Assembly: GCA_945862435.1 (NCBI GenBank)
Contig: CAMAXX010000001.1
Location: forward strand, 155,166-219,165
Source: Pseudorhodobacter antarcticus
Lineage (GTDB): Bacteria; Pseudomonadota; Alphaproteobacteria; Rhodobacterales; Rhodobacteraceae
Direction of reading: 5' to 3'
Length of the DNA: 64,000 nucleotides
Made by a program: the position numbers and the translations under genes. Numbering within the stretch: position 1 is the stretch's first letter; each line of letters opens with the position of its first letter. The notes below the pieces were generated by a model. That model searched no databases. It saw only the letters and a program-made list of their open reading frames with translations, and had not been told where the DNA came from. This document shows, one piece after another, positions 52,578 through 60,285 of the stretch.

Positions 52578-53546
52578 TTACTCCGCCGCCTTGGCATCTA
52601 AATTGCGCAGCGCCTCGCGCCGTGCACGGCGGGCGAAAACCAATTCCTCCTCGGAAAGGCCCGCCGCCGCGCCCATGGCCAGAACCTGATTTGCGGCCCG
52701 CAAAGCCCCGCGAAAATGGCCCTTTTCCAGCGCGGCAAATAGCATGGACTTTTGCCATTTTGGCACAGATTTGCGCGACCGATACTGCGCCCAAAAGGCG
52801 GGGCTCACGCGCCCATACGCCAGCATATCCTGCACAATCCTCACAAACGCGCCTGCCTTCATCACCACGCGAATGGCTTCGTGCGTGGCGTGGTTCAAGC
52901 GGATCGCTTGCACATGAGGCGCGTGCATACGGGCGGCATGGGCGCGATCTTCGGGGGTGAACGGATCAAACAGCAGGGCGACGGACGGGATATAGGGAAT
53001 GGCGGCAGCGGCGTCTAAAAACGGCTGCGCCTCCCAATTGGATTTGCGCACGGCAAAGGGAAATCGCGCTTCAAACGGGGCGATGTGTTTGGACATGGAT
53101 GTCTGCGCAGACAGCGCAATCACCCGTGCGCGCGGGACTAGCGGGGCAAAGTTCAGCGCGGCAAACCCGCCCATCGATGCGCCGATCATTACGATATTAG
53201 CAAAGCCGTCGAAAAAATGCTGCGCAGCAAGGGCGCGCAGCATATCGGGCGCTGATGTGCAGCGAAACCAATCCTTAGCATGGCTTTGCACGCCCAAAAC
53301 TGCAGCGCCAATCGGCGTAAGGCGGCGGTAAGCCCAAGGCCCGCGCGGCCAGCCTTCGTCAACGGTAGCCAAATTGTCAAAACTGATGATCAAATCGCGT
53401 CCGTGCGGGCCAATGCCTGCACTTGGTTCATACCAAAGGTTCGCCCCCGCCAGCGCACCATCCCCCAGAACCAAAAACCGCGCGTCAGACGCTGCGCTGT
53501 TCAGCGGCACCTGAGGCGGGACAATCAGGGAAGCCTCCTCACTCAT
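52578..53546 (-). CDS. Alpha/beta-hydrolase-fold hypothetical protein
   Basis: IVMIGASMGGFAALNFAPL (GxSxGG elbow). Confidence 0.55.
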   Translation of the reverse strand: MSEEASLIVPPQVPLNSAASDARFLVLGDGALAGANLWYEPSAGIGPHGRDLIISFDNLATVDEGWPRGPWAYRRLTPIGAAVLGVQSHAKDWFRCTSAPDMLRALAAQHFFDGFANIVMIGASMGGFAALNFAPLVPRARVIALSAQTSMSKHIAPFEARFPFAVRKSNWEAQPFLDAAAAIPYIPSVALLFDPFTPEDRAHAARMHAPHVQAIRLNHATHEAIRVVMKAGAFVRIVQDMLAYGRVSPAFWAQYRSRKSVPKWQKSMLFAALEKGHFRGALRAANQVLAMGAAAGLSEEELVFARRARREALRNLDAKAAE

Positions 53547-54313
53547 TCAGCGGTCCAGCGGAAATACCGGTGCAACGCGGTCAGTTCGAGGCTGCTATCT
53601 TCTGCCAGCAGGGCGCGGCCATCCCAGAACAGCACATCCCGAATGCGGCCCGCGCCCAGCGTTTTGGAAAGACCCGCGCGATTAGACCGACAGCCCACGA
53701 ACAGATCGGCAGGCCCGTCCATTCCCACCGCTACACCCGTTCCAACCGACTTTGCACCATCGGCCCACAGATGCAATTCGCGCCCCGTATAGGACAGGAT
53801 CGCCATGCGCCAGCGGTTGCTGCGGCGCTGAGGGCTGGGCAGGTAAACCCCCACCCCGCCTGCGCGATCCTTAGCGAATATTTGCCCCTCAGCCTCGGAC
53901 AAGAAAATCATATCGTTCGCGGCCCCCGTGTTCAGCGCAAACAGGCTGCGAATATCATCATCGGGGGCTGCGAAAATCACGGCGGCGGTAAAGCGGCCCA
54001 CGTTTTGCACCGCGCCCGCCAAAGTAAATCCGCAATGCACCCCCATTTGCAAAACAAAACTTGGGTTTTGCGTATCAAAAGTAAAACCGCCCGAATTTGG
54101 CGCAGATGGGCGCAAATCTACCCCGCCCACGCGTGCCCGCCAGCCCGTAATGGCATCGCCCTCAACCAACACCTCATCGGCATTGGCGGCAAACCATATC
54201 CCGCCACTTGCCAGAACTGCTGCGGCAAGGCTTTGCCCCTCGCCGCCCACAAGACAAGCCTCTGGCACAGATTGCGCGATCTTCAACACCGATTGCCCCT
54301 TACCCCGATACAC
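53543..54313 (-). CDS. Hypothetical protein with concanavalin/LamG-like fold
   Basis: VGRFTAAVIFAAPDDDIRSLFALNT..RWRMAILSYTGRELHLWADG. Confidence 0.4.
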   Translation of the reverse strand: MYRGKGQSVLKIAQSVPEACLVGGEGQSLAAAVLASGGIWFAANADEVLVEGDAITGWRARVGGVDLRPSAPNSGGFTFDTQNPSFVLQMGVHCGFTLAGAVQNVGRFTAAVIFAAPDDDIRSLFALNTGAANDMIFLSEAEGQIFAKDRAGGVGVYLPSPQRRSNRWRMAILSYTGRELHLWADGAKSVGTGVAVGMDGPADLFVGCRSNRAGLSKTLGAGRIRDVLFWDGRALLAEDSSLELTALHRYFRWTAE

Positions 54314-54452
54314 TGGTCTTTGCCTATTCTGCCCAAGATTGCATGCGCCCGCAAGGAAGGGAATTGTTTCATTTTAAGAAACAGACAGTTGCGCAGGGGG
54401 CTTTTTTGCGCAAGGGTTTGCGCAAAACACCAACGCTACCAAGGACACACAG

Positions 54453-55100
54453 ATGGCCAGCCGCCCAAAAGCCAGAACGTTGCCAGACTTGCCAATACCT
54501 GACCCTGCGATCGCCTTGCCAGACATGTCGATGCCACAGGCGGAAAGGGCATGGGTGCAAGACCATTATCGCAACGCTAAGGCAATCTTAGAATACGGAT
54601 CGGGCGGATCAACCGCTTATGCCGCGTGCCATTCCCATGCCCCGATTGTGTCGATTGAAAGCGATGCGAAATGGGCGGCAAACCTGATCGACACACTTTC
54701 CCGCGCGGGCGTGATGCGCCCCAGTATCGACATTCGCCACGCCAATATCGGAAAAACCCGCGAATGGGGGATGCCTGTGAACCACAACGATTGGCGGCGG
54801 TATTGGGCCTATCCCATGGGGTTTTGGCAGGACGCTGCGCGGATGGAGCCTGATCTTGTGCTGATTGACGGGCGGTTCCGCTTGGGCTGTTTTTTGGCCA
54901 CCATCTTGAACACCCGCCACCCCGTGACTGTGCTGTGGGACGATTACGTTGGCCGCGAAAATTCGCTGTATTCCATGGCCGAGCAATGGTTTCCCATTAG
55001 CGAAACACGCGGGCGCATGGTGCGTTTTGACGTGACACCGCGCATATATGACAACGCGCAGTTTTCGGCGATGTTGCAAGGTTTCTTTTCTTCGCGCTAA
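54453..55100 (+). CDS. Putative class I SAM-dependent methyltransferase-like protein
   Basis: ILEYGSGGSTAYAACHSHAPIVSIESD (motif I-like), LVLIDGRFRLGCFLATIL. Confidence 0.55.
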   Translation: MASRPKARTLPDLPIPDPAIALPDMSMPQAERAWVQDHYRNAKAILEYGSGGSTAYAACHSHAPIVSIESDAKWAANLIDTLSRAGVMRPSIDIRHANIGKTREWGMPVNHNDWRRYWAYPMGFWQDAARMEPDLVLIDGRFRLGCFLATILNTRHPVTVLWDDYVGRENSLYSMAEQWFPISETRGRMVRFDVTPRIYDNAQFSAMLQGFFSSR

Positions 55101-55109
55101 AAGGGCTAC

Positions 55110-56018
55110 ATGGCAGATCGCGGCATCATGGACCCTACCAAAGTTCCCTGCGGGGCCATCACCATGGCCTATCAGGATTACTTTTTTCTGGAGCGCTGGG
55201 TGCGCCATTACGGCGCGCAGTTTGGCCGCCAGCATTTGTATATCCTCTCGCACGGGGGCGATTCCGAACACACCCGCATTGGCGCGGGCTGCAATATCAT
55301 CACACTGCCCCGCGACCCCACCATGTTCCGCCTAGACCGCCGCCGCTGGGCGTTCATATCGCAATTCGCCAATGGGATGCTGCGCTATTACAACTGGCTG
55401 TTTGTCGGCGACGTGGACGAGGTGGTAATTGTCGATCCTGACACCGCCCCCGATCTGGTGACCTATATGAGCAGGTTTGAGGGGCGGGATGTGCCCAAAT
55501 CGCTGTGCCCTTTTGCGATTGAACTGATCCACAACCCCGAAGTTGAAACCGACCCAATCGCAGACGATGCCACCATCCTATCGCGCCGCCGCGTGTTTCG
55601 TGCCAATGCCAATTACGCAAAACCCTGCGTCATGCGCCGCGATGTGGCCTTTACCATTGGCGGGCATGCCAATAATCACCTGCCCCGCGTTCTTGACCCG
55701 CATCTGTACCTGATCCACTTGCGCTTTTTCGATTATGACATCACCTGCACGCGCCTTGCGGGCCGCCGCGAAATGCGCGATATCATGACTGGAGAAAAGG
55801 ACCCAAAAGACGTGGGCCACGCATGGGGCAAAGACCTTGAGAATTTCAAGGCTCTGGCCAGCGGCGTTCCCGTGCGTGAAGACATCGACCTGCCCGAATT
55901 TCGCGCCAAAATGATCGAGGGCCAGCAATTGCTACACGATGGCAAAGTCGCCTTTTGGGGCGGCGGGCGTACGAAAGAACTTTACAGACTACCCCCCAGA
56001 TTTTCAAAGGTGTTTTGA
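55110..56018 (+). CDS. Glycosyltransferase family 2/GT92-like, paralogue of 51681-52571
   Basis: DYFFLERWVRHYGAQFGRQHLYILSHGGDSEHTRIGAGCNII..NWLFVGDVDEVVIVDP. Confidence 0.75.
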   Translation: MADRGIMDPTKVPCGAITMAYQDYFFLERWVRHYGAQFGRQHLYILSHGGDSEHTRIGAGCNIITLPRDPTMFRLDRRRWAFISQFANGMLRYYNWLFVGDVDEVVIVDPDTAPDLVTYMSRFEGRDVPKSLCPFAIELIHNPEVETDPIADDATILSRRRVFRANANYAKPCVMRRDVAFTIGGHANNHLPRVLDPHLYLIHLRFFDYDITCTRLAGRREMRDIMTGEKDPKDVGHAWGKDLENFKALASGVPVREDIDLPEFRAKMIEGQQLLHDGKVAFWGGGRTKELYRLPPRFSKVF

Positions 56019-56404
56019 TGACCATTTCCAATGCAATGATCCCTTCAGTTAATGTCTTGGGCCAACCCCTTGAAACCTGTTCCACCGCACCAATGACGGG
56101 CTATTTCCGCGATGGGTGTTGCAACACAGGCCACATGGATGGCGGGCTGCATTCGGTATGCGCGATCATGACCCATGAGTTTTTGGCCCTGTCGAAATAC
56201 CTTGGCAATGATTTATCTACCCCCCGCCCCGAGTATGGCTTTGCGGGGCTAAAGGCAGGGGATCGTTGGTGCCTTTGCGCCGCGCGATTTTTGCAAGCAC
56301 ATGAGGAAGGCGCGGCCCCACAGGTTAATTTGGCGGCCACACATATCGCTACTTTGGCCGTTGTTCCACTAGAGATATTGCAGCGCTATGCGGCAGCGTC
56401 CTGA
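56018..56404 (+). CDS. DUF2237-like conserved protein
   Basis: MTISNAMIPSVNVLGQPLETCSTAPMTGYFRDGCCNTGHMDGGLHSVCAIMTHEFL. Confidence 0.7.
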   Translation: MTISNAMIPSVNVLGQPLETCSTAPMTGYFRDGCCNTGHMDGGLHSVCAIMTHEFLALSKYLGNDLSTPRPEYGFAGLKAGDRWCLCAARFLQAHEEGAAPQVNLAATHIATLAVVPLEILQRYAAAS

Positions 56405-56919
56405 CCCGCTGGACTGGACATATCAGACGCAGCGATGGCGTCTTTATCGATCAGATCTTCGATGAACAGCGAAATAAGCTGCGCGCGGCCCGAAACGCCT
56501 GCTTTGCGATAAATCGCATTCGTCTGCGCTTTGATGGTGCCTTCTGATGTAGAACGCAGCGCGGCTATTTCGGCTGTCGACATGCCCTTAATCGCAAACA
56601 GCGCCACGTCTCGCTCGGCTGGGGTTAGGCTCCATTCAGCCATACGTTCGGCCAAAAGCTGCATAAAAGCGCTGGAGGCGCGGCGCAGTTGCACTTCGGC
56701 GCGGCGGCGATCCGCCGTGGCAAGGCGCAGCAAAACCGCGCCCAAAACCATGCCCACAACCAACCCGAAGGCCGCAAAAATCTCCATCACTTCGCGGATT
56801 TCCCACGGCAGCGGCGTTGTGGAAAACCCAAAGAATGCCGATAGAATATCGGACACAAAGAACAGCGCGCAAAGGGTCTGAACAATCAAAATTGCCGCGA
56901 TGAAAATCGGTTTGCGCAC
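56386..56919 (-). CDS. Membrane-anchored LuxR-type HTH regulator
   Basis: Two N-terminal hydrophobic helices, then LTPAERDVALFAIKGMSTAEIAALRSTSEGTIKAQTNAIYRKAGVSGRAQLI; no receiver domain. Confidence 0.75.
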   Translation of the reverse strand: MRKPIFIAAILIVQTLCALFFVSDILSAFFGFSTTPLPWEIREVMEIFAAFGLVVGMVLGAVLLRLATADRRRAEVQLRRASSAFMQLLAERMAEWSLTPAERDVALFAIKGMSTAEIAALRSTSEGTIKAQTNAIYRKAGVSGRAQLISLFIEDLIDKDAIAASDMSSPAGQDAAA

Positions 56920-56942
56920 ATCACACCCGATGCAAAGGTAAG

Positions 56943-57407
56943 TCAGTCATCGTCACCCCCGCGACCGCGGCCTTTGCCGCTGTCGTCATCGCCGTCATCG
57001 TCATCGTCGCCATTGCCATCGTCGCCGCTGCCATCGTCATCGCCGCTGCTATCGTCATCGCCGCCGCTATCGTCATCGCCGCCGCTGCCCGATGTGCCAG
57101 ATCCGCCAGAACCCTTAGACTCGCCAGAGCTGCCGCCACTTGATGCACCGCCATCTGCTGGGTTGGCCAATAGCAAAACATCGCGTAAAACCTCGCCCGT
57201 GCGGGGGTTTAGCACGATTTCCCGCTGCCCCTGTGCGCCGTCTGCCACAATCCGAATGCGGCCCAGCAGGGTGGTGGTGACTGTAATCTGCGCATACCCG
57301 TCTTGGCGCAAATGCGCCAGAATCGCCTGCTCGTAATTTTGTGCATACAAAGGCGTGGCCTGCCACGCTAGGCACAGCGCTACTATGGCTACAAAAGCGT
57401 TTTTCAT
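56943..57407 (-). CDS. Exported PepSY-like protein with Gly/Ser/Asp-rich repeat tail
   Basis: Signal peptide, YAQITVTTTLLGRIRIVADGAQGQREIVLNPRTGEVLRD, then (GGDDDSSGDDD..) tail. Confidence 0.65.
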   Translation of the reverse strand: MKNAFVAIVALCLAWQATPLYAQNYEQAILAHLRQDGYAQITVTTTLLGRIRIVADGAQGQREIVLNPRTGEVLRDVLLLANPADGGASSGGSSGESKGSGGSGTSGSGGDDDSGGDDDSSGDDDGSGDDGNGDDDDDGDDDSGKGRGRGGDDD

Positions 57408-57502
57408 ACTTGCCCTCTAGGACAGGTGCTGGTTTGCACAGTTTCGCAAAACAGACCCGGTGGCAAGGGCCGCGGTTCTGTTCACGCTTATATTAGAAAA
57501 GA

Positions 57503-57967
57503 TCAGTCGTCGTCGCCGTCTTCAGCGTCATCGCTGTCATCATCTTCATCATCGCTGTCATCATCGCTGTCGTCATCGCTGTCATCATCGCTGTCATCAT
57601 CGCTGTCGTCATCGCTGTCGTCATCGCCGTCATCATCGCTGTCGTCATCGCTGTCGTCATCGCCGGCGCGCACAAAATCTCGACCAACCACGCGTACGCG
57701 TGGACCTTCATCAGGGTTTGCTATCGTACCGACGGCGCGGCTTTCCTGCTTTAAAATCGTTCCCGTGGCCGCGTCATAAATGATCTCGACTTTTTGGCCA
57801 TCTTTGTACGCTTCGATTTTGATCTGCGTCAGCCCAGAACGAACCGAGATATTGCTATATCCTTCCGATTGGTATTTTGTGGCCAGTTCGTTGGCGGTCA
57901 ACGCTTGGGCCATATGCGCGGTCAGAACAAAGGCCGTCGCGAGCATAAGATTGCGCTTCATTGTCAT
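57503..57967 (-). CDS. Exported PepSY-like protein with Asp/Ser repeat tail (paralogue of previous)
   Basis: Signal peptide, EGYSNISVRSGLTQIKIEAYKDGQKVEIIYDAATGTILKQ, then DDDSDDDSDDDGDDDSDDDSDDD. Confidence 0.65.
   Translation of the reverse strand: MTMKRNLMLATAFVLTAHMAQALTANELATKYQSEGYSNISVRSGLTQIKIEAYKDGQKVEIIYDAATGTILKQESRAVGTIANPDEGPRVRVVGRDFVRAGDDDSDDDSDDDGDDDSDDDSDDDSDDDSDDDSDDDSDDEDDDSDDAEDGDDD
57531..57664. repeat. In-frame ~12-bp tandem repeat (tcatcgctgtca/g)
   Basis: About ten near-identical units encoding (S/G)DDD/DDDS. Confidence 0.85.
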
Positions 57968-58132
57968 GGTCTATCCCTTCAGGTTGTTGGGTCTAATGTG
58001 GTTACAAGGTCGCTTCCGTGCTGCGCCGTGCTTGGCCAGCTGTGGTTGCGATGTGCGAACCAAGCCCCAGAATTTAGCCCACCGCTATTGAACCGAAGTT
58101 TATTTCACCCATCCTATACAAAACGTTTGCAG

Positions 58133-58152
58133 CCATAAACCAAAGTTTATGG
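58133..58152. promoter_or_regulatory. 20-bp perfect inverted repeat, candidate operator between acidic-protein genes and NOS gene
   Basis: ccataaac-caaa-gtttatgg; related half-site aaccgaagtttat at 58091-58103. Confidence 0.45.
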
Positions 58153-58348
58153 CGCAAGTGGGCATCGCTGATGCGTCCTATAGAAAATACATGCTAAGGT
58201 AGTTATCCACTGATATTTTCTCTCTTAGGTTTAATTTTACCCGAATTCTATGCGATCATACATTTTGGAACTTCTACGCTTAATCTTAAGAATCATTGCC
58301 CGCAATGGGCCTGTTCGTGGCTGCTTACGCTGTATAAAGGATCGCAAA

Positions 58349-59464
58349 ATGCACCAGATGAACATGTATCAGCCGCCCTTAGAAAACGATAAGCAAGAGG
58401 AATTCATTGGCAACCTCTGCCCAATTTCGGGTGCAACTGCTGGCGCAGTGACACCCATAGCAGTGCCCCGCGGCAACGGAATGTTTTCGTTGCAACCGAC
58501 GTTGCACCCAATGTGCGAGGCGGAAGCGTTCCTACGCCAAATGGCAGCCGAGACGGGCGGCGCGCAAGATTTAGTGCAGCGTTTGGATCACCTGCGCTGC
58601 GCCTTTGCCCACACAGGCACTTGGCAGCCCACTGCAGACGAACTTACCTTTGGAGCGCGGCTTGCGTGGCGCAATTCAGTGCGGTGCGTGGGCCGCATGT
58701 TTTGGCCATCGCTGAAAGTCTTTGATGCGCGCGCTGCCCGCACGATGGGCGAGATGTATTTGGCGATACTTGATCATATCGATTGGGCGACAAATGGCGG
58801 TGACATTCGCCCTGCGATAACCGTGTTCTCAGCCGATGGCCCCAAAATGCGCATCATGAACAGCCAATTGATCCTGTATGCAGCTCATGTGCAATCCAAT
58901 GGCAGTATTCTGGGTGATCCAAAAAACATTGCCCTGACACAACTGGCCAAAAAACTTGGTTGGAATGGCGCAGGTTCACCGTTTGACGTTCTACCGTTGG
59001 TGATGCGCATTGGTGATGCGGCCCCACAGCTTTTTGAAATTCCACCCGCAAAGATACTTTTGGTCAAAATCCGTCATCCTGAATGCGCGGGTATCGCGGC
59101 GCTTGGCCTGCAATGGTTTGCCTTGCCTGCGGTGGCAAACATGGCGCTGGATATGGGCGGCGTGCAGTTCACCGCTGCCCCCTCTAGCGGGGTTTACCAA
59201 GGCACTGAAATTGGCAGTTTTAACTTGGGCGACCCTCAACGTTATAATGCCTTGCCCGAAGTGGCCGCAGCTTTGGGTCTGGATACAGGCGACAAAAACC
59301 CCCTTTGGCGCGATCAAGCCTTGGTCGAATTGAACCGCGCCGTGCTGCATTCTTTTGCTGCTGATGGCGTTCGCATAATGGATCACCATGCCCTGTCTGG
59401 CAGCTTTAAAAGGTTTTGCACCCGCGAGGCGGCACAAGGGCGCAAGGTTTTCGGTGACTGGTAA
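58349..59464 (+). CDS. nos: Nitric oxide synthase oxygenase domain protein, truncated by in-frame stop
   Basis: TGTWQPTADELTFGARLAWRNSVRCVGRMFWPSLKVFDAR (heme Cys), FDVLPLVMRIGD, LGLQWFALPAVANMALDMGGVQFTAAPSSGVYQGTEIGSFNL (substrate Glu), ALVELNRAVLHSFAADGVRIMDHHALSGSFKRF. Confidence 0.88.
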   Translation: MHQMNMYQPPLENDKQEEFIGNLCPISGATAGAVTPIAVPRGNGMFSLQPTLHPMCEAEAFLRQMAAETGGAQDLVQRLDHLRCAFAHTGTWQPTADELTFGARLAWRNSVRCVGRMFWPSLKVFDARAARTMGEMYLAILDHIDWATNGGDIRPAITVFSADGPKMRIMNSQLILYAAHVQSNGSILGDPKNIALTQLAKKLGWNGAGSPFDVLPLVMRIGDAAPQLFEIPPAKILLVKIRHPECAGIAALGLQWFALPAVANMALDMGGVQFTAAPSSGVYQGTEIGSFNLGDPQRYNALPEVAAALGLDTGDKNPLWRDQALVELNRAVLHSFAADGVRIMDHHALSGSFKRFCTREAAQGRKVFGDW

Positions 59465-59596
59465 TGAATCACCCCGCCGATGTCATCGAACCTGTCTTGG
59501 ATTTGGCACAGCAAAACATTCCACAAAGAGGTGCTAAAGCCAAACTACTTTTACCAAGATCTGCCGCAAGATTTAGAAAATATGGCGCAAGGCTAA
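59465..59596 (+). pseudogene. In-frame continuation of NOS after TAA TGA: ITPPMSSNLSWIWHSKTFHKEVLKPNYFYQDLPQDLENMAQG
   Basis: Same frame as upstream ORF; aligns with the recalled NOS C-terminus (..DWxWLxPPxS..KPNYFYQDKP..); ends TAA 59594-59596. Confidence 0.8.
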
Positions 59597-59608
59597 GCTA
59601 CAAAAACA

Positions 59609-59634
59609 AAAGGCGCGCCAGTCCGCGCGCCTTT
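59609..59634. terminator. Bidirectional hairpin terminator between NOS locus and convergent acidic-protein gene
   Basis: aaaggcgcgc-cagtcc-gcgcgccttt with A/T-rich flanks on both sides. Confidence 0.7.
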
Positions 59635-59656
59635 AACACCGTGCAATTGTGTAAAA

Positions 59657-60232
59657 TCAGGCGCAATACAGCTTGTAAAACGCTTGATAAGTTTCGCCAG
59701 ACCCTTGCAAAATTGCGCATTGCGCCGCCACAGCGACCTTGTCGTGAACATTGATGCCAAGCGTTGCGTCATACCGATCCGCCGCAACCAAATTAGGTGA
59801 CGATGGGCCCGTACCAGGTGCTACTGGAAGCGGCAAAGCGTCGCGCTGCACGGGCCCGCCTCCAGAAGCAAATTCAAGATAAATCGGCTCGTTGTCACCA
59901 TCGGTGGTGGTAACCCATTCGTCCACGACTTCGGCGACATCATCTTCATCGACGACGCCCATGTCCATATCTTCTACAATATCGGTGTTTTCGTCGGATG
60001 CAACGGTGCTATCTTCGTCGCCTGCATAATCGTCGCCTGCATAATCGTCGCCTGCATAATCGTCGCCGCCTTCGTCCGAGACATCTTTATCCAGTTGCAC
60101 AGAAATTTCCGCGCTATCAGACGTATCCCTGAAATCACTTGGTTCGCGCAGGGATCCACCAAACGCTAGGTTCGGACCAGCCGCCGCAAAAACTGCCGCC
60201 GCAAAAACACCGCTTTTTTTCGTGTTACGCAT
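59657..60232 (-). CDS. Exported acidic protein with DDYAG repeats
   Basis: Signal-peptide-like N-terminus; GGDDYAGDDYAGDDYAGDEDS.. highly acidic central region. Confidence 0.6.
   Translation of the reverse strand: MRNTKKSGVFAAAVFAAAGPNLAFGGSLREPSDFRDTSDSAEISVQLDKDVSDEGGDDYAGDDYAGDDYAGDEDSTVASDENTDIVEDMDMGVVDEDDVAEVVDEWVTTTDGDNEPIYLEFASGGGPVQRDALPLPVAPGTGPSSPNLVAADRYDATLGINVHDKVAVAAQCAILQGSGETYQAFYKLYCA
60016..60066. repeat. 15-bp tandem repeat (cgtcgcctgcataat)x3.4
   Basis: Exact units 60016-60030, 60031-60045, 60046-60060 then cgtcgcc; encodes DDYAG. Confidence 0.9.
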
Positions 60233-60285
60233 TTTCGACTAATCCTGTGCGCCAGATCGCTGAACTAGTCAAAAGTATATCAGAG

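Noticed and set aside
53423-54502. 359-aa plus-strand ORF
   Set aside because: Antisense to the LamG-like CDS and overlaps the divergent promoter; no motif
57531-57664. Regular short repeats resembling a CRISPR array
   Set aside because: No unique spacers; contiguous in-frame coding repeats encoding DDDS
57460-57783. 107-aa His/Arg-rich plus-strand ORF (HHRCRHRCHHRC..)
   Set aside because: Antisense reading of the Asp-repeat array; artefact of repeat translation
59456-59470. Programmed readthrough or recoded TGA (Sec) at the NOS stop
   Set aside because: A TAA immediately precedes the TGA and no SECIS-like hairpin was evident; kept only as a minor alternative to pseudogenisation
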